This document shows, one piece after another, positions 7,567 through 14,138 of a DNA stretch of 22,262 nucleotides. The notes beneath the pieces were generated by a model that ran no database searches, was not told the origin of the DNA, and worked only from the letters and a program-made list of their open reading frames with translations. Position 1 is the stretch's first letter. Each line of letters opens with the position of its first letter. This DNA is from JBBRMQ01 sp038230775 (GTDB lineage Bacteria > Acidobacteriota > Thermoanaerobaculia > Gp7-AA8), in contig JBBRMQ010000045.1 of assembly GCA_038230775.1 (NCBI GenBank), positions 1 to 22,262 on the forward strand, given 5' to 3'. The translations under genes and the position numbers were made by a program.

Positions 7567-8550
7567 ATGGCTTCGCCCCTCTTCTCGCTGTTTACCGGCC
7601 GCGCTTCCCGTCGCGCGGTGGAAACCGTCGTGCCGGAGCGCACCTTCGCGGACGTCATTCTTCCGCTGCAGACGCGCCGGACGCTCGACGATGCGCTGGC
7701 TCAGGTCCGCAACCACGGTCTCATCTTCGGCCGCTGGGGACTCGGGGAACGCCACGCGACGGGGCTCGGACTGGCCTTCAACTTCGCCGGGCCTCCCGGA
7801 ACGGGCAAGACGATCTGCGCCGAAGCGATCGCGCATGCGCTGGGGATGAAGCTGCTGGTGGTCAATTACGCCGAGGCGGAGTCGATGTGGGTGGGGGAGA
7901 CGCCGAAGAACATCGCCGGCGCCTTTCGCGCCGCCGTCGAACAGAACGCCGTTCTTTTTTTCGATGAAGCGGACAGCATCGCGGCGCGGCGTTCGTCAGG
8001 GGCGGGCGTTCCGTACGAACGCGAAGCCAACCTGACGGTCAACGTCCTCCTGCGTGAGCTGGAAGCGTTCAACGGCATCGTGATCTTCGCAACCAATCTG
8101 GCGGCGAACTTCGATCCGGCGTTTGAACGTCGCATCAGGACCCATGTGCGTTTCGAGATGCCTGGCGCGGAAGAGCGCGAGCAGATCTGGCGCGTCCAGA
8201 TCCATCCGAAGAAAACGCCGATCGCCCAGGATGTGTCTTTTCGCGGGCTCGCGGAGAGTTATGAAGTGAGCGGCGGCGACATCAAGAACGCCGTGCTGAA
8301 GGCTGCCTCATCCGCCGCGGCGGAGGATGGCCCCGAGTTCGGGAAACGGATCCATCAGCGGCACTTCGAGCAAGCGATGGTCGAAGTGCTCAATGCGAAG
8401 TCAGTCATGAAGCAATCGCTGTTCGAATCGTCGTCGCTGACTCCGCAGCTGGATCCCCGTTTACCGGCGGCCATCGTCGCGGCGCTCGTTTTGTCGGGCG
8501 GCGCACTGATCGCCGCGATTGCCGCGCTCGCGATCGTGTTGCTGCACTAG
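7567..8550 (+). CDS. AAA+ ATPase with a C-terminal membrane anchor
   Basis: The 327-residue protein has one classical AAA+ module: Walker A GPPGTGKT (75-82), Walker B VLFFDEAD (129-136), sensor 1 N177 in IFATNLA, arginine-finger candidates R188/R189 in FERRIR, and sensor 2 region SGGDIKNAV (235-243). The pore-loop area reads YAEAESMWVGETPKN. This resembles the spastin/ATAD-type ATPases that unfold or extract proteins. Residues about 301-326 form one very hydrophobic segment ending the protein (IVAALVLSGGALIAAIAA), so it is probably tail-anchored with the ATPase in the cytoplasm. It starts three bases after the sigma factor stop, implying one operon with DoxX and sigma. The substrate is unknown. 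The AAA+ call is sure; the role is not. Confidence 0.88.
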   Translation: MASPLFSLFTGRASRRAVETVVPERTFADVILPLQTRRTLDDALAQVRNHGLIFGRWGLGERHATGLGLAFNFAGPPGTGKTICAEAIAHALGMKLLVVNYAEAESMWVGETPKNIAGAFRAAVEQNAVLFFDEADSIAARRSSGAGVPYEREANLTVNVLLRELEAFNGIVIFATNLAANFDPAFERRIRTHVRFEMPGAEEREQIWRVQIHPKKTPIAQDVSFRGLAESYEVSGGDIKNAVLKAASSAAAEDGPEFGKRIHQRHFEQAMVEVLNAKSVMKQSLFESSSLTPQLDPRLPAAIVAALVLSGGALIAAIAALAIVLLH

Positions 8551-8574
8551 GAAAGTTCTCCACAAGCCCAAGTG

Positions 8575-8657
8575 CCCCTCATCCGCCCTTTGGCAACGTA
8601 ATTAGTAGCCCCTCGCCCCGCTTGCGGGGAGAGGGTGGCCGAAGGCCGGGTGAGGGG
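8575..8657. repeat. Composite palindromic repeat, copy 1 (83 bp)
   Basis: This element fills most of the 131-base gap between the convergent AAA+ and waaF-like genes, and no gene is seen there. Its ends are 11-bp inverted repeats: CCCCTCATCCG (8575-8585) and CGGGTGAGGGG (8647-8657), with one G-T pair. Inside, CCCCG-CTTG-CGGGG and GGCC-GAA-GGCC form two small hairpins. The right-hand 52 bases (8606-8657) match 15558-15611 except in the first hairpin loop. A 7-bp inverted repeat, CAAGTGC (8569-8575) and GCACTTG (8663-8669), brackets the element. It may act as a terminator for both genes. Confidence 0.8.
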
Positions 8658-8681
8658 TTCTCGCACTTGCGCAGAGCTTCC

Positions 8682-9710
8682 CTAGAGAGCGCGAAGCTTG
8701 CCGCTGGCGGTGACCTTGCCGTCGATCTCCAGGAACAGTCCCACCGCTGCAGCGCAGACGTCGTCGACGCTGATCTCCGTCATGCATCGATGATCGCGCA
8801 GAGGGCACTCGCGCTCGTAGCAAGGTTGACAGGCGAGGTCGCGACGCAGCACGCGACTGGCGCCGGGGATGACCGTCCGGTCCGGATCGGTCGGACCGAA
8901 AATCGAGACTGAGGGGACGGCGAGGGCGGTGGCAAGATGCAGCGGGCCGCTGTCGTTCGTGACCACGACGGAGCAATGCGAGATGGCGGCCGCAAGTTGC
9001 AGGACGTCGCCGTCGTGACCGACGACGGGCAGTTCGCGCGACGCCGCGATCGATTCCGCCTGCGTGCGCTCGGATGGACTGGTCAGCAGAACGACGGAGT
9101 AGCCGGCCGCGAGCAGCCGGTCGGCGAGCTCACCGTAACGCTCATCGCCCCAATGTTTCGCTTCGCCATACAGCCCGCCGGCGTGCAGGCCGAACAGCGG
9201 CCGGTCGAGACGCACACCGGAGTCACGCAGGCGGCGGCGCGCCTTGTCGCGCAGCGCGGAAGGAAGCGTAACGGTCGGGATGTCGTCGACGACGCGCGGC
9301 GCATTCATCGCCGCGAGCAGAGCCGCGTAGTCGTTGAGCTGATGCGCGCGCTCGTTGCGGCGGATGCTGTGCGTCAGCAGGAGACTCCGCGCGTCGGTCG
9401 AATAGCCCCACCGCTCGCCGATTCCGGCCGCGAACGTGACCATCGCCGCGCGAAATGAATTTGGCAGGATGACCGCCCGGCGAAACTTGCCCGCCTTCAG
9501 CAGGCGGATGCGATCGCGCGTGTTGCCGGTCCATGGAATGACTTTCTTGAAGAGGCCAACCGAGGCTAGAAGGGTGGCGATGTGCTCCGGTGCGGCGACG
9601 GAGATGCCGCCCTCGTTCTTGTACCGGTGATGCAACGCGCGGTACGTGGGCAGAGCGAGGACGTTGTCCCCCACCCAGTTGAGGCCGATCACGACCGTGT
9701 CACTCGCCAT
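8682..9710 (-). CDS. waaF: Glycosyltransferase family 9, lipopolysaccharide heptosyltransferase II type
   Basis: The protein (342 residues from the chosen start) belongs to the ADP-heptose:LPS heptosyltransferase family, which adds heptose to the inner core at the cytoplasmic face of the inner membrane. Evidence is the N-terminal VVIGLNWVGDNVLALPTYRAL, the central LFGLHAGGLYGEAKHW and the donor-site motif VTNDSGPLHLATALAVPSV followed by FGPTDP. C-terminal cysteines in LACQPCYEREC and RCMTEIS also occur in this family. I chose the ATG at 9710 because the family's first strand begins directly after it and GAAAG lies upstream; a start at 9755 would overlap the preceding gene by 56 bases. It overlaps the LpxK-LpxL frame by 11 bases, so it is in the same operon. 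Exact acceptor and sugar cannot be read from sequence. Confidence 0.87.
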   Translation of the reverse strand: MASDTVVIGLNWVGDNVLALPTYRALHHRYKNEGGISVAAPEHIATLLASVGLFKKVIPWTGNTRDRIRLLKAGKFRRAVILPNSFRAAMVTFAAGIGERWGYSTDARSLLLTHSIRRNERAHQLNDYAALLAAMNAPRVVDDIPTVTLPSALRDKARRRLRDSGVRLDRPLFGLHAGGLYGEAKHWGDERYGELADRLLAAGYSVVLLTSPSERTQAESIAASRELPVVGHDGDVLQLAAAISHCSVVVTNDSGPLHLATALAVPSVSIFGPTDPDRTVIPGASRVLRRDLACQPCYERECPLRDHRCMTEISVDDVCAAAVGLFLEIDGKVTASGKLRAL

Positions 9711-11451
9711 TCGATCTTTCACTTTCCCCCGGCGCTGTCCCCTTCCACCGGTCATGCATCCACAACCATAGCTCGGGACGTGCCGTGATGCGCCGCGAAA
9801 TTACATCATTGATTCGTGTGGTCAGCGCTTCGTCGGTTCGTTCCGCTTCACTCAGTTGATCGACACGAATCGGATCTTCGAATTCGAGACGATGCCTCGC
9901 GCCGTCGGGAATGCAAAAAGCGAACACAATCGTCGAACCCGCGCGCACGGCCATTTTTGCCGGTGCGGGCGTCGTCCAGGCACTGCGGCCGAGGAAGGGA
10001 ACCAACATGCCCTCGCGAGGGAGGACCGACTGATCCGGTAACAGAATGATGACGGCGTTTTCGGACAGCCCCCGCATCAACGGCCTTGCCGCCTTGCGCC
10101 GGTCGATCACCTCGGCGCCCGTCCTCGCGCGGATGCGGGCCAGATCGCGCTCCAGGATCTCGTTGTCGAGCCGTCGCGCGACGGTGCGCACGTTCTTGAA
10201 GCGCGACATGATCGCCAGGCCGGCGACCTCCCATCCGCCGTAGTGGGCGCTGATCAGCACCGCACCGTTTCCGCGCGCCAGCGCCTCATCGAGAATCTCA
10301 GCATGCACGAACGGACAGCGGGCGGCGATCTGGTCGAGCGGCATGTTCTGCAGGCGGATGTAACCGAGGGCTTCGCGGCCGAAGTGGGTCCAGGAGGCGT
10401 TGAGGATCGCACGTCTCTCTCGTTCAGATTTCGCGGGAAAGACGTTCATCAGATTGCGCATCGCGAGGCGGTCGCGGCGTCGCAGCACACGGCGCGCGAG
10501 GCGGCCGAGGCGGGCGCCCCAGCGCTGCAATCCGTCGTCGGAGACGCGTGAGACGAGCCGCGCGACCGCGCGGTACGCCGCGTATTCAAGCGCTTGCACG
10601 ATTACGTTCTTTCCGGGGCGGCGGGCTCTTAGCCCGCCGTCGGCGGCCTGAGAGGCCGCCGCCCCAGATGAGGCAGTGGTGATGATCCGCTCCATTGCCT
10701 CCCGCGGGATGATCATCTCCGCGGGAACAGCGACGATCGACGGGTCGCTGATCTTGACCGCATCCTTCTCTGTGGTGATGAAGACGTCCGCGGGCTCGCT
10801 CTTGATCGCAGCGATTTCCTGAGTCGAATAGCGGTGATGGTCGGCGAAACCGCGCGTCCCGACCACGTTCAACCCCTCGCGGCGCAGAGCCTCGAAGAAC
10901 TGGTCGTTGTTCGCCAGGCCGGCGAACGCGAAAACGCGCTTGCCTCTCAAGGTGTCGGGAATCGAGAGCCGCAGGTCGCGAGTCAGGACGATGTCGGCGT
11001 GCTGCATTGCCGCGCGGCTCTCGCGATGAAGCCGCGCCGGCGCGTCGATGACGATGTCCAGGTCGCGATGGATCTGGAGATGCTGGAAGCCGTCGTCCAG
11101 TATGAATACATCGCATGGATAGCGGATAGCATTGACGTACCGATTTACGCCAACGATTACGTTGGCATTAGGAACATTCTTTTTGATCAACACCGGTTCG
11201 TCGCCGAATCGATCGGGGTCCAGGCTCTCGACCGGCCCGCCGTCGCCGCTGCGGCCGTATCCGCGCGTCAGCACGCCCACCCGCAGGCCGCGCTCGGAAA
11301 GAGCGCGCGCAATGGCGATGACCGCCGGAGTCTTCCCCGCTCCTCCCATCGTGATGTTGCCGACGGAGATCACGGGCACCGGCAGCCGTTGCGCCTTCAA
11401 CACGCCGGCGCGGTAAAGCGCGCGGCGAAGACGATTCACGAGAGTGATCAC
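9700..11451 (-). CDS. lpxK-lpxL: Fused tetraacyldisaccharide 4'-kinase (LpxK) and lipid A acyltransferase (LpxL/HtrB family)
   Basis: One unbroken frame of 583 codons encodes two lipid A enzymes. Residues 1 to about 260 are LpxK, which phosphorylates the 4' position: P-loop VGNITMGGAGKTP (30-42) and DDGFQHLQIHRDLD (119-132), with FADHHRYS and TTEKDAVK. Residues about 285-580 are a late acyltransferase of the LpxL family: ISAHYGGWEVAG with the HX4E motif at H403/E408, then LPDQSV and LVPFLGR. The two are usually separate proteins. Residues about 263-279 at the join are encoded by a palindromic repeat (10615-10665). A GTG at codon 285, with GGAAAG nine bases upstream, opens a typical acyltransferase N-terminus, so separate internal initiation is possible. 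The GTG start at 11451 overlaps the waaA stop as GTGA. Confidence 0.88.
   Translation of the reverse strand: MITLVNRLRRALYRAGVLKAQRLPVPVISVGNITMGGAGKTPAVIAIARALSERGLRVGVLTRGYGRSGDGGPVESLDPDRFGDEPVLIKKNVPNANVIVGVNRYVNAIRYPCDVFILDDGFQHLQIHRDLDIVIDAPARLHRESRAAMQHADIVLTRDLRLSIPDTLRGKRVFAFAGLANNDQFFEALRREGLNVVGTRGFADHHRYSTQEIAAIKSEPADVFITTEKDAVKISDPSIVAVPAEMIIPREAMERIITTASSGAAASQAADGGLRARRPGKNVIVQALEYAAYRAVARLVSRVSDDGLQRWGARLGRLARRVLRRRDRLAMRNLMNVFPAKSERERRAILNASWTHFGREALGYIRLQNMPLDQIAARCPFVHAEILDEALARGNGAVLISAHYGGWEVAGLAIMSRFKNVRTVARRLDNEILERDLARIRARTGAEVIDRRKAARPLMRGLSENAVIILLPDQSVLPREGMLVPFLGRSAWTTPAPAKMAVRAGSTIVFAFCIPDGARHRLEFEDPIRVDQLSEAERTDEALTTRINDVISRRITARPELWLWMHDRWKGTAPGESERSNGE
10615..10665. 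repeat. Palindromic repeat at the LpxK/LpxL junction
   Basis: Two hairpins stand side by side: GGCGGGCT-CTT-AGCCCGCC (10620-10638) and GGCGGCCT-GAG-AGGCCGCC (10642-10660). The outermost bases GGGGCGGC (10615-10622) can alternatively pair with GCCGCCCC (10658-10665). The element lies exactly between the two enzyme domains and has no stop codon in the lpxK frame. Confidence 0.8.
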
Positions 11452-12704
11452 GCGAGCAGCTCGACGATTCGCTGCGCCGTCCGGGAGGCAGCGCCGCGAT
11501 TCTGATCGACGGTCCGCTTCGCGCGATCGCCGTAGCCGCGGCGGGTCTCAGGCTCCGCCGCCATGCGCCGCGCAAAGGCGAAGACTTCTTCTGCGTTCTT
11601 CACTTCGACCGCCGCATCGTTCGTCAGGAAGACGGATGCGATCTCCCGAAAGTTGCTCATGTGCGGCCCGAAGCTCACCGGCACTCCCGCCGCGGCGGGC
11701 TCGATCGGGTTGTGTCCGCCGGTGTCGACGAGGCTTCCTCCGATGAAGGTGGCGGTGGCGTAGCGATAGGTCCGCGCGAGCTCGCCGATCGAGTCCAGGA
11801 GAAGTCCGTGTGTGGGGCCGGCCCTCCGGCTGTTCGGCCAGCCAGAGGGCTGGCCCCAGACGCTTCTTCGCACGAACTCCCGTCCCCGCAACAGGTCAGC
11901 CACCGCATCAAACCTCTCCGGCTTTCGCGGCGCGATGATCGTGAAGAAGTCGCTCGTGAGGTGAGGGATCAGCATCTCGTCCTCGCCCGCCATCGTCGAG
12001 GCCAGGATCAGCACCGGCCGTCCGGCGATCATCTCCTCGAGCTGCGCCGCGATGGGCAGCGGCGCCTCGTCCGCCGTGAAATCGAATTTCACGTTGCCCG
12101 CGACTTCCACCGCCCCTTCGGACGCTCCGATCGCCACGAAGCGCTTCCGGTCGCCATCGTCGCGCGCAAGGATCCGCTCATAACGCCGCAGGATCGGGCC
12201 GACGATCGCCCTGAGCACGCGATACCGCGGAAACGAGCGATCGGAAAGCCGCCCGTTCATGAGGATCAGCCGCAGCCCGCGCGCCCGTGAGAGCCGGGTC
12301 ACATTGGGCCAGATCTCGGTCTCCATCGTGGCGAGAACGCGCGGGCGATGCCGGTCGAGAAATCGTTTGACCGAGATGGAAAAGTCGAACGGGAAGTAGG
12401 TCACGGTCGCTCTGGGAAAGAGGCGCAACGCCTGCGCCTGCCCGGTCACCGTGGTCGTCGTGAACACGATCGACGTCGCGGGACGCTGCTGCAGCAGCGC
12501 GTCGACGATCGGTTTGGCAGCCAGCGTCTCTCCGACCGACACCGCGTGCAGCCAGAGGTCGTGGTTGGCAGGAGGCGTGCGATAGAAGCCGAGGCGGCGG
12601 GAAAAGTTCGCGAGGTATTTGCCACGAACCAGGCCGGCCACAAGAAAGAATGGCAGCCCGATGATGAAGACGAGGTACAGGAGCACCTCGTAGAAAAGGA
12701 ACAT
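11448..12704 (-). CDS. waaA: 3-deoxy-D-manno-octulosonic acid (Kdo) transferase
   Basis: The 418-residue enzyme transfers Kdo from CMP-Kdo to the lipid A precursor at the inner membrane. A single N-terminal membrane segment (FLFYEVLLYLVFIIGLPFFL) is followed by the signature LWLHAVSVGET, which holds the catalytic glutamate, then TMETEIWPN, LMNGRLSDRS and GNVKFD. The C-terminal donor-binding part reads FIGGSLVDTGGHNPIEPAAAG. Length agrees with E. coli WaaA (425). I chose the ATG at 12704 because the membrane helix starts there; a TTG at 12737 adds only 11 unrelated residues. Residues about 282-300 (VWGQPSGWPNSRRAGPTHG) are an extra loop encoded by a palindromic repeat, placed before LLLDSIGELARTY. 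It is the first gene of the leftward lipopolysaccharide operon. Confidence 0.93.
   Translation of the reverse strand: MFLFYEVLLYLVFIIGLPFFLVAGLVRGKYLANFSRRLGFYRTPPANHDLWLHAVSVGETLAAKPIVDALLQQRPATSIVFTTTTVTGQAQALRLFPRATVTYFPFDFSISVKRFLDRHRPRVLATMETEIWPNVTRLSRARGLRLILMNGRLSDRSFPRYRVLRAIVGPILRRYERILARDDGDRKRFVAIGASEGAVEVAGNVKFDFTADEAPLPIAAQLEEMIAGRPVLILASTMAGEDEMLIPHLTSDFFTIIAPRKPERFDAVADLLRGREFVRRSVWGQPSGWPNSRRAGPTHGLLLDSIGELARTYRYATATFIGGSLVDTGGHNPIEPAAAGVPVSFGPHMSNFREIASVFLTNDAAVEVKNAEEVFAFARRMAAEPETRRGYGDRAKRTVDQNRGAASRTAQRIVELLA
11814..11857. repeat. Palindromic repeat inserted in frame in waaA
   Basis: The arms are 11814-11831 (GGGGCCGGCCCTCCGGCT) and 11840-11857 (AGCCAGAGGGCTGGCCCC). They pair over 18 positions with only two wobble-type mismatches, and the loop is 8 bases. 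The element encodes about 15-19 residues of a surface loop of WaaA and leaves the frame open. Confidence 0.8.
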
Positions 12705-12737
12705 GGCCGGATCATAGCCGCTACCTGCTAAGATCAA
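12704..12737 (-). promoter_or_regulatory. Possible waaA promoter, leaderless type
   Basis: On the minus strand TTGATC (12737-12732) and TATGAT (12716-12711) are separated by 15 bases, and the -10 ends six bases before the waaA ATG. Transcription would begin at the start codon itself. The region between the divergent waaA and hflX genes is only 32 bases, so some promoter signal must lie here or inside hflX. Confidence 0.35.
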
Positions 12738-14050
12738 TGTCTAACAAAAAGGTGCAGGAAAAAGTCATCGCCGTCGGGCTCATTCTGCCCACCATCAGCA
12801 GAAGCGCCGCAGAGGAGCACCTCGACGAGCTCGAGCAGCTGATCGAAACCGCCGGCGGCACGGTCGTCGACCGGGTGACTGCGAAGCGCCCCTCCCCCGA
12901 CCCCGCTACCTGGATCGGCAGTGGGAAAGCCGAAGAGGTCAAGAGACTCGCTGCGCGCCGTGGTGCGACCCTCGTCGTTTTCGACGACGATCTCTCGCCG
13001 GCTCAGAGTCGCAATCTCGAAGAGGCGATCGAAACAAAGATCCTCGATCGCAGCGGCCTCATTCTGGACATCTTCGTCCGGCGCGCCCGCAGCCGCGAGG
13101 CGAAGACGCAGGTCGAACTGGCCCAGCTCGAGTACATGCTGCCCCGCCTCACCAAGGCCTGGTCGCATTTGTCGCGGCAGGCCGGCGGGATCGGGACGCG
13201 TGGCGTCGGCGAAACTCAGCTCGAGATCGACCGCCGCATCGTTCGCACCCGCATCAGCCATTTGAAATCGGAGCTGGTGAAGATCGAGCGCACCCGACAG
13301 ACGCAGCGCAAGGCCCGAGGCGGAGCCTTCACCGTGGCGCTCGTGGGCTACACGAATGCCGGCAAGTCCACGTTGTTCAACCGGCTCACGCGCGGCGGCG
13401 CGCTGGCGGCTGATCAGTTGTTCGCCACGCTCGATTCGAAGTCCCAGAAAGCGTCATTCGAAGCGCCGCGCGAGACGGTCGTGATCGACACCGTCGGCTT
13501 CGTCCGCAAGCTGCCCCACAACCTCGTCGCCTCCTTCCGCTCCACGATGGAGGAAGCGGTGAGCGCCGATATCGTGCTGCACGTCATCGACGTCAGCCAT
13601 CCACAATTCGAGGACCAGCGCTCCGTCGGCGAGGACGTCCTCCGCAACCTCGGCGTCGACCTCGAGAAGGTGATCGAGGTCTACAACAAGGTGGACCGCC
13701 AGATCCTGAGCCGCGAAGACGGCGAAGGATCCTCCACGCCAGTGGGTGGGGGGTTCTTCACTTCGCTCAGAACAAATGCCGCCAAGATCTCGGCGCTCAC
13801 CGGCAAGGGGATCGACCGCCTCGTCGGTCTGATCGCGAACGCGGAGCTCGAAGGCGGCGAGGTGCTCGATCTCGAGTTTCCACACGACGACAGCCGCATG
13901 CTCGCGCGGCTGCACGAGGTGGCGACCATCCACCATCAACGCCAGACGGACATGAGCACGCTCGTCACCGCCTGGGTCCCGAAAGAGTCCGCTCAAATTT
14001 TCTTGCCGTACTCGGCAACACTTTTGCTGAATCGCGTTAAAGTTAGCTGA
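12737..14050 (+). CDS. hflX: Ribosome-associated GTPase HflX
   Basis: HflX binds 50S ribosomes and helps split or rescue stalled ribosomes under stress, using GTP. The 437 residues show the HflX N-terminal domain (WIGSGKAEEVKRL, VVFDDDLSPAQSRNLE, ILDRSGLILDIF), the linker motif GGIGTRGVGETQLE, and the G domain: G1 GYTNAGKST, G3 DTVGF, G4 NKVD (317-320) and G5 SALTGKG. The G4-to-G5 distance is enlarged by about 15 residues (DGEGSSTPVGGGFFTSLRT) coming from an inserted repeat at 13724-13759. The start is not certain: a GTG six codons in (12752), preceded by AAAAAGG, would also serve. The gene is divergent from waaA and precedes the KamA gene by 88 bases. Confidence 0.95.
   Translation: MSNKKVQEKVIAVGLILPTISRSAAEEHLDELEQLIETAGGTVVDRVTAKRPSPDPATWIGSGKAEEVKRLAARRGATLVVFDDDLSPAQSRNLEEAIETKILDRSGLILDIFVRRARSREAKTQVELAQLEYMLPRLTKAWSHLSRQAGGIGTRGVGETQLEIDRRIVRTRISHLKSELVKIERTRQTQRKARGGAFTVALVGYTNAGKSTLFNRLTRGGALAADQLFATLDSKSQKASFEAPRETVVIDTVGFVRKLPHNLVASFRSTMEEAVSADIVLHVIDVSHPQFEDQRSVGEDVLRNLGVDLEKVIEVYNKVDRQILSREDGEGSSTPVGGGFFTSLRTNAAKISALTGKGIDRLVGLIANAELEGGEVLDLEFPHDDSRMLARLHEVATIHHQRQTDMSTLVTAWVPKESAQIFLPYSATLLLNRVKVS
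13724..13759. repeat. Imperfect palindromic insert in the hflX G domain
   Basis: GAAGGATCCTCCAC (13724-13737) and GTGGGGGGTTCTTC (13746-13759) pair over all 14 positions if three G-U pairs are allowed, so RNA could form a hairpin. The segment encodes a glycine/serine-rich loop between motifs G4 and G5 of HflX that is not part of the normal family core. Confidence 0.55.
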
Positions 14051-14138
14051 CGATGAATTCGCTTCTATTTCGCCCAGGTCCCTGCCTCATCCGGCTGCGG
14101 AAGATTCCCAGTCCAAGTCAGAAAGGATGTGTCCCACA
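14051..14138. other. Gap between hflX and kamA
   Basis: These 88 bases hold no gene and no convincing terminator hairpin. The only clear signal is the Shine-Dalgarno-like GAAAGGA at 14121-14127. Whether kamA has its own promoter here or is read through from hflX cannot be decided. Confidence 0.4.

Noticed and set aside
6565..7836. 423-codon open frame on the minus strand, and similar long frames at 14172-15506, 18699-19910 and 19910-20980
   Set aside because: They lie opposite clear genes, have arginine-rich compositions without any family motif, and are what GC-rich codon use produces on the opposite strand.
12729..12734. TAAGAT with an upstream TG as the hflX -10 box
   Set aside because: It ends two bases before the ATG, so transcription would begin inside the start region; it would only work if translation started at the GTG at 12752, which is unproven.
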